Assembly (NCBI GenBank): GCA_004359425.1
Contig: PTEU01000002.1
Coordinates: 818,447-882,446, forward strand
Source: Ideonella sp. MAG2
GTDB taxonomy: Bacteria > Pseudomonadota > Gammaproteobacteria > Burkholderiales > Burkholderiaceae_C
Length of the DNA: 64,000 nt
Reading direction: 5' to 3'
How positions within the stretch are numbered: position 1 is the stretch's first letter; every line of letters begins with the position of its first letter. The translations under genes and the position numbers were made by a program. Below the pieces are notes generated by a model. It worked only from the letters and a program-made list of their open reading frames with translations. It had not been told where the DNA came from and did not search any database. Below, in pieces: positions 40,268 to 49,991 of the stretch.

Positions 40268-40765
40268 TCAGGCCGCCCAAAAGGCGTCACGCTCCTTCGC
40301 GAACCTCCGCACATTGTGGCTACGCAGGCAGTAGGCGGTCTTCAGCAGGTAGTAGCGCACACCTTGATCAGTGTTTCGCTTGCCAAGCATGACGGCGTAA
40401 TCATGCTCCTCCGCCCAAACAACCACATGAGTTTGGCCTTTCCGCTCGTTTTCCCACCACGAAAAGCCCGGTTCGCCTGCATTCTGGATGCACCAAGCCA
40501 CCCATCTCACCCGTTCACAACGACGTAAGTCGGGCACGCGGTCGTCTTCATTGCGGTTGTCTTGGCTGGGAGCTTCAGAAATCAAATGCCAAAAGCCATA
40601 GCCTTTGTGTTTCGTCTCTGGAATCCGCCTCACCTTCACGGGCGCCCCCAGGAATACCAGTCCCGCGTGGGCGACGGTTTCCAGATAGACGCTGTATATC
40701 GCGTCTTCGTAATCAGACCAATCAATATCACCCGTAAAGGGCATTAAGGGTGGAGGCGCACTCAA
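40268..40765 (-). CDS. Hypothetical protein in the hsd operon
   Basis: A 165-residue soluble protein, start overlapping the DUF3800 stop (ATGA). The C-terminal half has alternating strands and basic residues (THVVVWAEEHDYAVMLGKR, YYLLKTAYCLRS, RRFAKERDAFWAA), resembling the end of small RelE/barnase-like nuclease folds in phage proteins. That likeness is weak and no catalytic set is assured. Function unknown. Tight coupling to DUF3800 suggests a two-protein unit. Confidence 0.68.
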   Translation of the reverse strand: MSAPPPLMPFTGDIDWSDYEDAIYSVYLETVAHAGLVFLGAPVKVRRIPETKHKGYGFWHLISEAPSQDNRNEDDRVPDLRRCERVRWVAWCIQNAGEPGFSWWENERKGQTHVVVWAEEHDYAVMLGKRNTDQGVRYYLLKTAYCLRSHNVRRFAKERDAFWAA

Positions 40766-41463
40766 GCCTGCGGCCTCCAGATGAACAGGTTGAACTTGTC
40801 GGCGCGCATCAGTGAGCTTTGCTCCAGGCTCAAGCCAGAGCGATGCCGCACATGAGCCACCAACGCCAGTTTGGCCGGGCTGTCGTGCAGGCCCCGGTGG
40901 AAGTAGGACAGTGCGCCAATCAGCAGATCTGCCAGTTGGAGCAGCAGCACATCGTGCGAATGAACCAACTCGACAGACTCGATCACATCGCGGTCAAAGT
41001 CGTAGTTGGCATTGCAGAGCACCTCATGCAACTTGCCGACCTTTGCCTGGCCGCGGGTATCTTTGATGTCCAGAAAGATGCGGTAGCGCTTGCTCGGGTC
41101 GATCAAGCGATTGAGCACGGTGTACCACTGCTTGTAATAAAACCCGTCGTGGTCTTGAGAAAACTGAGCGTGGTTCAGGGCCTGTTTGTCAGGCACCACC
41201 AGGGCCCTAAAGTTCAGCAAAGGCTCGTCAAAGAACAAATCCAGCAAAGCCTGATAGAACGACAGCAAGCCCGGCGACACCTTGACCCACTTGATCTCGA
41301 AATGAGGCGGCAGACCAAAGGATGCCTTCAAGTCTTTGATCTGCCGGGCCAGCATCTGCCGGTGTGAGGCTGGGCACCACACGGCGCCCAGCACCATCGC
41401 ACGCAGATGGTCGTTTTCGAGATGACAAGACTCATCGCAATAGATGTGGATGCGCTCGGTCAT
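40762..41463 (-). CDS. DUF3800 protein
   Basis: A 233-residue protein with the DUF3800 pattern: IHIYCDESCHLENDHLRAMV at the start, central FEIKWVKVS and C-terminal LLLQLADLLIGALSY. These acidic positions (D9, E10, D-near-170s) fit an RNase-H-like fold and a possible metal-dependent nuclease or hydrolase. DUF3800 genes are common in defence islands and prophages. It overlaps hsdS and the hypothetical after it. Confidence 0.85.
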   Translation of the reverse strand: MTERIHIYCDESCHLENDHLRAMVLGAVWCPASHRQMLARQIKDLKASFGLPPHFEIKWVKVSPGLLSFYQALLDLFFDEPLLNFRALVVPDKQALNHAQFSQDHDGFYYKQWYTVLNRLIDPSKRYRIFLDIKDTRGQAKVGKLHEVLCNANYDFDRDVIESVELVHSHDVLLLQLADLLIGALSYFHRGLHDSPAKLALVAHVRHRSGLSLEQSSLMRADKFNLFIWRPQA

Positions 41464-42722
41464 GCCATGGCCTCCAGTTGAGCTTTGGCTTCGGGCAGGC
41501 GGAGTTGGCCGGAGATCAGGCGGGGGAGGAGGGTGTCGCGCAGATCAGAAATAGCTTCCGCGTGGTTCGCATTGCGGTCAATGCCATTACGCAACGCTTG
41601 CGCTATCTCGTCAAACGCCTGCAACACATCGCTCGGAACACACGGGACGAGAAGTCGATAGACATTCTCCCGGTTCAAGCCAGGCACTGCAGCATCGGTG
41701 TTCATGTCACTCAGGCCCAATGTGCGCAGCAGTTGATGACAGTAATTCAACGGCCGCCCTGGCTTGACATAGAACACCGTGTCGATGGGATAAAAGGGTC
41801 GACTCTCCCAGTAGATGCTGCCAACTGTCCCTTTGCGCCCAACAATGATGGAAGGACCAGAGACCAACGCCTCATCGTGCCAACCGGTGATGCCACCCGA
41901 TCCGTAGACTGGCACTCTGCCGGGCCTGCGCTTCTCGGCCTTCAAGGCTTTCCCGTACGCAAGCTCCATTAACGAGTCGATGCGTGTAGGCATCCACCCC
42001 TTCGGCACCAACCCCAACTCCGTCTCTTCCAACGCATCCGGAAACAGCGCGGCCGTGGCCTCGTCCATGCCTTCGGGGGCGCGGCCTGCCGTCTTGGCGC
42101 GCACGGGGTCGAAATCAACGAACCACGACTTGAACAGCGCCTGAGCAATGGCTTCGAGAGTGGCGTTGGTTTCGCGCAGGAGGGCGATGCGGTCGTCCAA
42201 GCTACCCAATATCGCAGCAATTTCACGCTGAACAGACATAGGTGGCAAATTGATCGGAACCGCTGCAAGAATTCCCGTATTCAGATTGGGCATAGTTGCA
42301 CCCACAGCGTGCCGCACCAACCATTGCTTTGTATCAGGCAAGCGCAAGCAGTGCGAAATGAATTTCGGGTCTGAAATGCGCTCAACTCCCAAGCGAACCT
42401 TCAAGCAACCAGTGCCACAAAACCACCCGACCTCATGCTCACGGATCAACGCATTTTTCGTAACATCGCCACGGCGGCTAAACACAATGTCATTCAACAT
42501 CAGCTTATGCTGGGACAGGCGATCAACGTCTGATTGATCGATTCGTGCAATGCCATCGACAACGATTCCGCCATCGCCAATGTTTGTTGGCATGACAACT
42601 GGGATGCCCACCTCTTTGTAGTCGGATGTATGCAACTGGCTGCCGAAGGGACCCGTTTGAATAGTGCCCCCCTGCGCGGCACAAATCTCACCTAGGGTTG
42701 TGAGTCGCCATTCAGCACTCAT
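41460..42722 (-). CDS. hsdS: Type I restriction enzyme specificity subunit HsdS
   Basis: A 420-residue subunit with two target-recognition domains, each followed by a conserved helix (REIAAILGSLDDRIALLRETN and the equivalent near the C-terminus). The first begins with WRLTTLGEICAAQGG and the second with GWMPTRIDSLMELAYG. It sets the DNA sequence modified and cut. Start chosen at MSAEWRL, overlapping the DUF1016 gene by 11 bases. Confidence 0.95.
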   Translation of the reverse strand: MSAEWRLTTLGEICAAQGGTIQTGPFGSQLHTSDYKEVGIPVVMPTNIGDGGIVVDGIARIDQSDVDRLSQHKLMLNDIVFSRRGDVTKNALIREHEVGWFCGTGCLKVRLGVERISDPKFISHCLRLPDTKQWLVRHAVGATMPNLNTGILAAVPINLPPMSVQREIAAILGSLDDRIALLRETNATLEAIAQALFKSWFVDFDPVRAKTAGRAPEGMDEATAALFPDALEETELGLVPKGWMPTRIDSLMELAYGKALKAEKRRPGRVPVYGSGGITGWHDEALVSGPSIIVGRKGTVGSIYWESRPFYPIDTVFYVKPGRPLNYCHQLLRTLGLSDMNTDAAVPGLNRENVYRLLVPCVPSDVLQAFDEIAQALRNGIDRNANHAEAISDLRDTLLPRLISGQLRLPEAKAQLEAMA

Positions 42723-43848
42723 CCCCACCCCCTCCCACATCAGCCGATTCCCCACCATCCCCCCGCCCCAACTCCCGCTCCAACTGCTCAATGCTCGGCA
42801 GCTTGCCACGCAAGGCTTCGGGTAGGGTGTGCGAGAGGGTATAGGTGGACAGGCCCATGGGCTTTTGGATGTCGCTCAGCGCGTATTCGGCCACCAGCCG
42901 GTCTTTGCTTTTGCACAGCAGCAGGCCGATGGTGGGGGCGTCGCCATCTTGGCGCATTTGCGCGTCCACGGCCTTGAGGTAGAAGTTGAGCTTGCCGGCA
43001 AACTCGGGCTCAAAGTCCACGGTCTTAAGCTCCACCACCACATAGCAGTGCAGGCGCACATGGTAGAAAAGCAGGTCGAGAAGGAAGTCTCTCTCGCCCA
43101 CTTGCAGCGGCACTTGCCGCCCAAGGTAGGCAAAGCCAGCGCCCAGTTCTAGCAAGAATTGGGTCACGTGCTCGATCAGGGCAGTTTCCAACTCGCGCTC
43201 GGTGTGCTCGGGCGTCAGGCTTAAAAAGTCGAACACATACGGGTCTTTGAGCAGTTGCCGCGCCAGGTCTGATTGCGGTGTGGGCAGGGTGTTCGCAAAG
43301 TTGGTGATGGCCCGACCTTCGCGCTGCCACAGGCCGCTTTCGATCTGGTGCGTCAGCACGCTGCGGCTCCAGCCGTGCGCCTGGGTTTGCTGGACGTAGT
43401 ACAGCGCTTCGTCGGGCTCGCGGCATTTGGTCAGGATCACCACATGGTGCCACCAGGGGATGCTCATCAATTGCGAAGCAGGCTGCTTCGCAATTTGGGG
43501 AGCCCGGCTCCAAAACGTCACCCAGCGGCGCATTTGCTCCAGGTTGCGCTTGGAGAAACCCGCCACGCCAGGGAACTCCGCCATCAAGTCCGCACTGAGC
43601 TGAGCCAAAAAGCCCTGGCCCCAGGCCATGGTGCTCTGGCGGGCGACGATGTCTACGCCCAGGTCCCAATAGAACTCCAGCACGGTGGAGTTGACCGCTA
43701 CGGCCGCCTTGAGTTGCACCTGCCGGTAGCGGCCCTTGAGGTCGGCCAGCCACTGGCGGTACTCGGGGGAGGCCCCCATTTCTGCAACCCCTGGTTGCAG
43801 ACTTGACGCAGCCGTTTGCACCGATTTGGCCTTGCGCTCAGAACTCAT
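42712..43848 (-). CDS. DUF1016/YhcG-type PD-(D/E)XK nuclease-fold protein
   Basis: A 378-residue protein. The N-terminal half is the DUF1016_N helical domain ([33 protein letters not shown]). The C-terminal half is a PD-(D/E)XK domain with D258 in RDFLLDLLF and E273-x-K275 in [10 protein letters not shown]. Such proteins are found inside type I restriction operons and in defence islands; their activity there is not settled. It overlaps hsdM and hsdS by 11 bases each, so it is translated as part of the system. Confidence 0.92.
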   Translation of the reverse strand: MSSERKAKSVQTAASSLQPGVAEMGASPEYRQWLADLKGRYRQVQLKAAVAVNSTVLEFYWDLGVDIVARQSTMAWGQGFLAQLSADLMAEFPGVAGFSKRNLEQMRRWVTFWSRAPQIAKQPASQLMSIPWWHHVVILTKCREPDEALYYVQQTQAHGWSRSVLTHQIESGLWQREGRAITNFANTLPTPQSDLARQLLKDPYVFDFLSLTPEHTERELETALIEHVTQFLLELGAGFAYLGRQVPLQVGERDFLLDLLFYHVRLHCYVVVELKTVDFEPEFAGKLNFYLKAVDAQMRQDGDAPTIGLLLCKSKDRLVAEYALSDIQKPMGLSTYTLSHTLPEALRGKLPSIEQLERELGRGDGGESADVGGGGDEC

Positions 43849-45400
43849 ACCCCAGCCCCCCCAGCTTCTGCCGGATCAGCGCATCCAGCTCCGCGCCTTT
43901 GGCCATTTGCTCGCCTAGGCGTTCGGTGAGCTTTTGCATCTTGTCGGCAAAGGCCTCGTCGTCGTCTTCCACTTCTTCGGCGCCCACATAGCGGCCGGGG
44001 GTCAGCACATGGCCGTGCTGGGCGATCTCGGCCAGGGGCACGCTGCGGCAGAAGCCGGGCACATCTGCATAAGTGGTGATGCTGGCGCCCGCCTCAACCT
44101 CGCCGCGCCAGGCGGCCACGGTCTCGGCAATGCGGGCAATGGCTGCATCATCCAGCTCGGCCTGCACGCGGCTGATCATGTGGCCCTGCTTGCGGGCGTC
44201 GATGAACAGCACTTCACCTTTGCGCGCTTTGTGCTTGGCCAAGAACCACAGGCAGGCGGGGATTTGGGTGTTGAAGAACAACTGGCCCGGCAGGGCCACC
44301 ATGACCTCTACCACGTCGGCATCCACCATGGCGGCGCGGATCACGCCTTCGTTGTTTTGGCTGCTGCTCATGCTGCCGTTGGCCAGCACAATGCCGGCGC
44401 GGCCGGTGTCTTTCAGGTGGTGCAGCATGTGCTGCAGCCAAGCATAGTTGGCGTTGCCTTGCGGTGGGTCGCCATAGTGCCAGCGGGGGTCGCCCTCCAG
44501 GCTGCCATGCCACCAGTCGCTGATGTTGAAGGGCGGGTTGGCCAAGATGAAATCCGCCCGCAGGTCGGGGTGCTGGTTGCGGATGAAGGTGTCGCCGGGC
44601 TCACGGCCTAAGTTGAAGTCAATGCCGCGAATGGCCAGGTTCATGGCGGCCAGGCGCCAGGTGGTGGGGTTGGCTTCTTGGCCGTAGATGGCCACGTCGC
44701 CTTTTCTGCCGCCGTGGGCCTCAATGAACTTCTCGCTTTGCACAAACATGCCGCCCGAGCCGCAGCAGGGGTCGTAGACCTTGCCGTGGTGGGGGCTAAG
44801 CACGGCCACCAGGGTTTTGACGATGCTGGCCGGGGTGTAGAACTGCCCGCCCCGCTTGCCCTCAGCGCTGGCGAACATGCCCAAGAAGTATTCGTAGACC
44901 TGACCCAGCACGTCGCGGGCCTCGGCGGCATTGCCGCCAAAGCCGATGGTGGAGATCAAATCCACCAGCTCGCCCAGCTTGCCGTCGGGCAATTGTGCGC
45001 GGGCATAGCGCTTGTCCAAAATGCCTTTGAGCTTGGGGTTCTCGGCCTCAATCAGGCTCAGCGCGTCGTCAATGTGCTTGCCAATGGTGGGCTGCTTGGC
45101 AGCGGCGCGAATGGCCTCCCAGCGCGCAGCCTCGGGCACCCAAAACGCGTTCACCTCTTTGTAGTAGTCGCGGTCTTCCAGCTCGGCGGCAATGTCCTCT
45201 GCGCTGGCCTCGCCGTAGTAGTACTCGTCATCCGGGTTGGTCAGCCGGGCGTGCAGCTCGGCATGCCGCGCGGCAAAGGTGTCAGAGATGTACTTGACGA
45301 AGATGAGGCCCAGCACCAAGTGCTTGTATTCGGCCGCGTCCATATTGGCGCGCAGCTTGTCGGCCGTGGCCCAGAGGGTTTTCTTGATGTCGTCGAGCAT
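43838..45400 (-). CDS. hsdM: Type I restriction enzyme methylase subunit HsdM
   Basis: A 520-residue N6-adenine methyltransferase. N-terminal helical domain from [23 protein letters not shown]-binding motif [11 protein letters not shown] (210-219) and catalytic motif IV NPPF (288-291). With HsdS it methylates the recognition site; with HsdR it forms the restriction complex. Start chosen at MLDDIKK; the open frame upstream to 45454 is not conserved. First gene of the operon. Confidence 0.96.
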   Translation of the reverse strand: MLDDIKKTLWATADKLRANMDAAEYKHLVLGLIFVKYISDTFAARHAELHARLTNPDDEYYYGEASAEDIAAELEDRDYYKEVNAFWVPEAARWEAIRAAAKQPTIGKHIDDALSLIEAENPKLKGILDKRYARAQLPDGKLGELVDLISTIGFGGNAAEARDVLGQVYEYFLGMFASAEGKRGGQFYTPASIVKTLVAVLSPHHGKVYDPCCGSGGMFVQSEKFIEAHGGRKGDVAIYGQEANPTTWRLAAMNLAIRGIDFNLGREPGDTFIRNQHPDLRADFILANPPFNISDWWHGSLEGDPRWHYGDPPQGNANYAWLQHMLHHLKDTGRAGIVLANGSMSSSQNNEGVIRAAMVDADVVEVMVALPGQLFFNTQIPACLWFLAKHKARKGEVLFIDARKQGHMISRVQAELDDAAIARIAETVAAWRGEVEAGASITTYADVPGFCRSVPLAEIAQHGHVLTPGRYVGAEEVEDDDEAFADKMQKLTERLGEQMAKGAELDALIRQKLGGLGYEF

Positions 45401-45525
45401 GGGTTCCAGAGACCGGGGAGAAGGTGAACGTGGGGCAGTGAGGCCGCCCGCCAAACGCCGACGATCTTAATGGGCCAACCGAGCACAGACGCCACCTTGC
45501 GGCATGAATTTCAGGCGCCGCTTGG

Positions 45526-45679
45526 CTAGGCCACGGCACTTGGCCCTTGCTGGTGCACCCGGCAATACTGAAACTCACCAAACCGCGCCTCGTTGCCCCA
45601 GCAGAACTTGCCCTCGGCAACGCTGATCTTGGCCTTCCATGCCACACAGGCAGGTGAGCTGGCGCAAGCACCCTCTCAA
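45526..45679 (-). CDS. Small Cys/Trp-containing ORF, uncertain
   Basis: A frame of ~50 codons (TTG at 45679, TAG at 45526) reading GKFCWGNEARFGEFQYCRVHQ near its end. The CW...YCRxHQ spacing looks like a small zinc-binding or conserved C-terminus, and the frame lies in an otherwise gene-free stretch before hsdM. There is no good ribosome site. It may be a relic of a larger gene. Confidence 0.3.
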
Positions 45680-45713
45680 TCAGGCCGTTGATTCCAAGAG
45701 CCTGTAGCGGTGG

Positions 45714-46313
45714 TCAATCTACCCGCGCCTTCCGCAGCACCCTCTCGTACTCCTCCGCATAGGCCTTGATCACCGCTGCGCTGTCGGTGCCGTTGATGAT
45801 GCGCCGCGCATTGAGATAGTCCGTCTTCTCGGCGTTGATGTAGTCCGCCAGCTTCTTGCCGGTGTAAAGCCCCTTGCGCATGCCCACTGACATGATGCGA
45901 TAGGCGTTGGTGGGTTCGAGGGTCAACTCCGGTTGATCCACAAACAGCTTGCCAACGCCGAGGGCTTGGCCCATCTTCAAGTAGTTGGCTCTGCCGGTCA
46001 GTTGCACATAGCCACGGCCCTTGTAGCGCACGCCGTCACCCGCTTGCGTGTTGCCGAGTCTGGCCCCGATCTTGGTCCCTGGCTCGTACTTGTTGAAGTA
46101 AGCGGGTGCGCCCCGCTCGATGATGGGCTGGAAGGTGTGAGCACATTCGTGCTCAACGGTGGCCAGCATATAGGCCACCCATCGGTCATCGTCGATGTCT
46201 GGGTCAATTTCAATGAAACCCAAGAGTTGGTCCAGGCCTTGATACTGCGCCGCATTGATTTTCCCGGTGGCCTTTTCGTAAGCGGCAGCGACGACTTGGT
46301 GGTTGTAGAACAC
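45714..46313 (-). CDS. GH19 chitinase/lysozyme-like protein
   Basis: A 199-residue protein matching the phage-endolysin type of glycoside hydrolase family 19: the catalytic Glu region [19 protein letters not shown] and the family signature [13 protein letters not shown]. It would hydrolyse peptidoglycan or chitin-like glycan. No signal peptide is seen, as in phage endolysins that need a holin. It may be the remnant of a prophage or a moron gene. Confidence 0.85.
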   Translation of the reverse strand: MFYNHQVVAAAYEKATGKINAAQYQGLDQLLGFIEIDPDIDDDRWVAYMLATVEHECAHTFQPIIERGAPAYFNKYEPGTKIGARLGNTQAGDGVRYKGRGYVQLTGRANYLKMGQALGVGKLFVDQPELTLEPTNAYRIMSVGMRKGLYTGKKLADYINAEKTDYLNARRIINGTDSAAVIKAYAEEYERVLRKARVD

Positions 46314-46525
46314 GTTGGTCTCCTAAGGTTTGCTGGGCTGTTTGAACGTGCCTGCGGCGCAGGCTTTGGGGCATAGACTGTCATGCGACCCACGCCAACG
46401 GACATCCTCAGTTCGAGGGATCGCGTGCGGGAATGAGTCCATCGTCTTGGGGATGTCAGACGAGATGAACCGCGTGACAGTTGCCCAGAAACCCCGTTCA
46501 CCACCCCGATCTGAGAGAAGACACC

Positions 46526-47179
46526 ATGCCCACTGCCGAACACGCCATCCGCTGGGACCCGAGCCAAGGTGGCCCTCAACACTTGAGCCAGGTGGCCAGC
46601 ATGCTGGGGCTGCGTGAAGGGAAATGGAAGCACATGACGGTGCGCTACTTCAGCGTAGAAGGGCCGGTAGCGTTGCCGCCGGGCTATCGCCTGATAGGCC
46701 GCGAGCGCACAGGGCCGGATGGCACCGAATGCATGGTGAAGCTGCGTGGCCCAGCGCCGCTGCCCGAGCCCCTGCTGCCATGGGCCATCCCCCTGAAAGG
46801 CGAGCTCAAGCGCAAGCAGGAGTTTGATGTGTCGTGGGGGGCCGAGGGGCCTCTGACCAGTGCGCTGTCGGTCAGTGGCACGGTGGTGGCAGCATCGCTT
46901 CAGGAGGTGCTGACAGACGGCTACCACGCCACCCCTTCTGAGCGCATGCACCAGATGGTGCGCCTCAAAGACAAAGCCTTGGACATCACCATAGAAGCTT
47001 GGCACTTGCACAGTGGCCGCCACATTTTTGAGGTCTCAGGTGAGGGCGAAGTGGGTGCAGATGGCCTGCCCATGGATGTCGCAAGCGATGCCTTCCAGTT
47101 GCGAGTGGTCCGCCCCTTAACAGCAGGGAGCCTCAAGGCCCTGGCGCAGGGCTTGACGACCTTGGCCGAGCAAACTTGA
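46526..47179 (+). CDS. Hypothetical protein
   Basis: A 217-residue cytoplasmic protein with no recognised family. The N-terminal MPTAEHAIRWDPSQGGPQHL resembles a small nucleotide-transferase-associated or CYTH-like start only vaguely; alternating hydrophobic strands suggest a beta-rich fold. GAGAG lies a few bases before the ATG at 46526; an earlier ATG at 46481 lacks a site. No operon partner. Confidence 0.65.
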   Translation: MPTAEHAIRWDPSQGGPQHLSQVASMLGLREGKWKHMTVRYFSVEGPVALPPGYRLIGRERTGPDGTECMVKLRGPAPLPEPLLPWAIPLKGELKRKQEFDVSWGAEGPLTSALSVSGTVVAASLQEVLTDGYHATPSERMHQMVRLKDKALDITIEAWHLHSGRHIFEVSGEGEVGADGLPMDVASDAFQLRVVRPLTAGSLKALAQGLTTLAEQT

Positions 47180-47337
47180 GACGCGGGCAAGCGCCTGGTG
47201 AGGCTGGCCGCCGAGAGGCCTGACGACTGCGTCTACACTGCGCGCCAGCTCAGTCTTTGCCTTTGTCATGTCGTCAGTTCTTCAGGCGCTCGTAGCGCCA
47301 TTGGCCCCCTGTTTGTTTGCGGCTGGCAGCGCCCCCC

Positions 47338-47523
47338 ATGGCTAAAAGGACCAAGCCGCGCAGCAAGCTCAAAGCTCAGCCGCAGCAACTGCTGGCTAAG
47401 CGCCTAGAAGCCCCCACTGAACAGTGCTTTAGGTTGGCCGACCAAGACGGCTGGGGCGTGGCGGTGGTGGCCGGCTTTGGCTGGCTGCTGATGTGGTGGG
47501 CAGCGCTGGCCGATGGGCGGTGA
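47338..47523 (+). CDS. Small basic membrane protein
   Basis: A 61-residue protein: basic N-terminus MAKRTKPRSKLKAQPQQ, one membrane helix (VAVVAGFGWLLMWWAALA) and a very short tail. Family unknown. The stop overlaps the GTG start of the next gene (GTGA), implying a coupled pair. Confidence 0.55.
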   Translation: MAKRTKPRSKLKAQPQQLLAKRLEAPTEQCFRLADQDGWGVAVVAGFGWLLMWWAALADGR

Positions 47524-48047
47524 ACTGGCACCACGCGGTGGCCTCTGTGCAGCCCGTCTCGGCGATCCGATCTCCAGCCCTCGCTGAGCTGCTACGCCAG
47601 CCCCCGGAGGTGGGCGAGATGGTGCATATACAGGCACAGGTGCGCTGCGCTGAGAAGCCGGACCCCAACACCAATAGCGAGGTGGCGTGGCGTCTACTGG
47701 ATTGCAAACAACGCATTTGGAGCGATGCGGGGCAAGCGCTGACGCTGCACTTGAGCGAGCCCGTGGAGCCCCAACTGCAGGCCGACGTGATGGAGCCCTT
47801 GGGTCATCGATGGCCAGGCGTGGAGGTGCCCCCGCAGCCCGCCCACTCAGTGGGCTTTATTGGGCAAGTCACCCGGATTGAACGAGCGGCGGGCCAGACG
47901 GTGGCTTTGCACATTGACACCCGCGCCTTGCCATCCAATTCGGGTGGCCGCCGCATTGCGGTTTTGTCCACCGTGCTAGCGGCCGCCTTGGCCCTGTTGC
48001 ATGGCGGGCTGGGCTTGTTCGCATCTCTGGCCAGACGCCGCCGCTAA
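47520..48047 (+). CDS. Hypothetical membrane-tethered protein
   Basis: A 175-residue protein starting at a GTG that overlaps the previous stop. A beta-rich central domain (VHIQAQVRCAEKPDPNTNSE, VTRIERAAGQTVALHIDTR) is followed by one C-terminal helix (VLSTVLAAALALLHGGLGLF) and an RRRR end. Probably a tail-anchored membrane protein working with the small membrane protein before it. It is convergent with rtcA, ends overlapping by 4 bases. Confidence 0.58.
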   Translation: MNWHHAVASVQPVSAIRSPALAELLRQPPEVGEMVHIQAQVRCAEKPDPNTNSEVAWRLLDCKQRIWSDAGQALTLHLSEPVEPQLQADVMEPLGHRWPGVEVPPQPAHSVGFIGQVTRIERAAGQTVALHIDTRALPSNSGGRRIAVLSTVLAAALALLHGGLGLFASLARRRR

Positions 48048-49102
48048 GCCCCTGGCAGGCAGCGCACCAGCCATCCGCCCTCGGCAGCTTGAGTGTCAAA
48101 CCTCAGGGGCAGAAACTGCTGGATCACGCCCATATTGCTATGGGCATGCGGCGTGAGTTCGGTGCAGGTGTAGGCGGCCGCCTGCCCGCTGTGCCGCACG
48201 GCCAAGGCCAACGGTAGTGCCCATTGGTCTGCCAGATACGGCCCCAGCGCGGCCGTGCTGGCCAGATAGTGACGCGCTTGCTGCACCACCCGCGTGGCCA
48301 CCTCTTCGGCGCTGATGCCCTTGCTGCCAAACTCAGTGAACACTTCGGTCACATGCTCGTGGGCCAGCGTCAGCATCAGCGCATTGCCGGGGCCTTCGTT
48401 GGCGCGCACCACGGGCTGGCGCAGCTGCTCCTGGGCCCAGCCCATGGCCTGGCCCACGGCCTCTAGCTCTCGGTGAGCCACATTGCGCGGCAGCGCCGGC
48501 GCCAGACACTCGGCATAGGCCTCTTGGCGCTCGCCGCGCGCCAGCAAATCAAAAGGCTGCAAGGCGCCTGCGGGCGCAATGGTCACCTCCACCTCGCCAC
48601 CACCCGCCGGGTAAAAACCCATGCGGCGCAGCGTGAGCGTGCAATGCGCCCCCAAACGAGCCAGCAGCGGCATATAGCTGCGCTGCAGAAAATGCGCTGG
48701 CGGCGCCATGGGGTTGTGTGTGCCCCCACTGAGCAACACCGTGCTGGGCGCTGCCGCCTGCATCAGCGCCGGCCACACGGTTTGCAGCACCAAGGTGCAA
48801 CTGCCCGCACTGCCCACACTGAAGCGGTAGTCACCCGCCTGCACCGCCCCCGGCTCAAAGTGCAGCGTGCTCGCGTTCAACTCGGCACCTTGCACCTGCG
48901 CGTCGCAGACCTCCTGCGCAGCCAACACACAGGTCAAGTGCTGGCGCATCAAGCCCGGCTTGGCCCGACGCGCACGGATGTTGCGCAACACAAAGGGCTG
49001 GCCCGTACACATGGACAGCGCCAGCGCGGTGCGCAGAATCTGGCCGCCACCTTCACCGGTGGAGCCGTCGAGTTCAATCCATTGTTGTTCTTGGTTTTTC
49101 AT
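48044..49102 (-). CDS. rtcA: RNA 3'-terminal phosphate cyclase RtcA
   Basis: A 352-residue cyclase: N-terminal IELDGSTGEGGGQILRTALA, the RPGL-like segment RRAKPGLMRQHLT, family signature HNPMAPPAHFLQ-type region and a C-terminal His-rich ELTPHAHSNMG where the nucleotidylated His lies. It converts RNA 3'-phosphates to 2',3'-cyclic phosphates with ATP, providing RtcB substrates or protecting ends. Start chosen at MKNQEQQW. Last gene of the RNA-repair operon. Confidence 0.95.
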   Translation of the reverse strand: MKNQEQQWIELDGSTGEGGGQILRTALALSMCTGQPFVLRNIRARRAKPGLMRQHLTCVLAAQEVCDAQVQGAELNASTLHFEPGAVQAGDYRFSVGSAGSCTLVLQTVWPALMQAAAPSTVLLSGGTHNPMAPPAHFLQRSYMPLLARLGAHCTLTLRRMGFYPAGGGEVEVTIAPAGALQPFDLLARGERQEAYAECLAPALPRNVAHRELEAVGQAMGWAQEQLRQPVVRANEGPGNALMLTLAHEHVTEVFTEFGSKGISAEEVATRVVQQARHYLASTAALGPYLADQWALPLALAVRHSGQAAAYTCTELTPHAHSNMGVIQQFLPLRFDTQAAEGGWLVRCLPGA

Positions 49103-49934
49103 GTTTTTGACATGCTTCAAAGTCGAGGACCGCCGCCATCAAAAAGGCGTCAAGCTCCTCTACGCTGGAGGTCTCTGGGTCACGCTCAGGGGCCTGAACG
49201 GCTGCCCCAAGCTCTTGGTCGATGAAGGCGTTCAGTCCCCGCCAAGGCGGACTGCTTGCAGCCTCCGATGAGCGCATCTTGACTTCCAGCAGTGCATTGA
49301 TGTCCTTGATCAAGTCGGCATCTGTGACAGGGCTCAAGACCTGCTGCGCAAGTGTCGCGAAGCGCATGGGTGGAATACCAGCGTTGCTTGCAATCCAGCG
49401 TGCAGCCATCAGGGGCCTGAGCACATACAGATATTTTTTGAACCGTACCTCATCGCCTTTGAGATAGCCCCGGTAGTTCTTTCGCGCCATCGACAAATAG
49501 TGATGCCAACCCTTGGTGGCCGAGAAGTGCCCTGCCGCCAGTGCCTCCAAACGGGCGCAAGTGTCTTCATGCGCCAGGTACTGAATAGGCGACCTCAGCC
49601 ATTCGACCAAGGTGGGGTTGGACTGCTGAATCAAACCCAGTGCTTTACGCAGGTCCCAACCGTTGATGTCCAAGTCACCGCTGATGGGTAACTCGATGAC
49701 ATCTCTGCCGGGATGAACGCTCAAGTACCAGGAGAGTCGATGGACATACACAAAGCGGACGTCGTAGTCGCTGTCAGGCGACGCGAAGCCCCAGCCACGG
49801 CTGCCCGACTCGCACGCAAACAGGACTCTGACGTCATGCGTTCGTTCGATTGAACGGAGGTGCTCAAGGATCTGATCACGCATATGCGGATCTACAGGAT
49901 GCTCAGCGCGCAGAAGTTCGTTGTTGGTTCGCAT
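49074..49934 (-). CDS. Predicted nucleotidyltransferase of the rtc operon
   Basis: A 286-residue protein of the DNA-polymerase-beta superfamily (YcgL-like): catalytic core SGSRGWGFASPDSDYDVRF with the G-S and D-x-D residues, then a long helical C-terminal domain. Such enzymes add nucleotides to RNA or protein ends; here a role in RNA end repair or tRNA 3'-end completion fits the context but is inferred. It overlaps rtcA by about 29 bases. An in-frame ATG at 49967 would add 11 residues. Confidence 0.88.
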   Translation of the reverse strand: MRTNNELLRAEHPVDPHMRDQILEHLRSIERTHDVRVLFACESGSRGWGFASPDSDYDVRFVYVHRLSWYLSVHPGRDVIELPISGDLDINGWDLRKALGLIQQSNPTLVEWLRSPIQYLAHEDTCARLEALAAGHFSATKGWHHYLSMARKNYRGYLKGDEVRFKKYLYVLRPLMAARWIASNAGIPPMRFATLAQQVLSPVTDADLIKDINALLEVKMRSSEAASSPPWRGLNAFIDQELGAAVQAPERDPETSSVEELDAFLMAAVLDFEACQKHEKPRTTMD

Positions 49935-49991
49935 TTTTAGACCGCTTGATTTCGAATTGACAGTCACAGATGAGCCGAAGTACTCCCGCCT

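Noticed and set aside
45714-46313. A complete prophage around the GH19-like gene
   Set aside because: No integrase, capsid, terminase or holin gene lies nearby.
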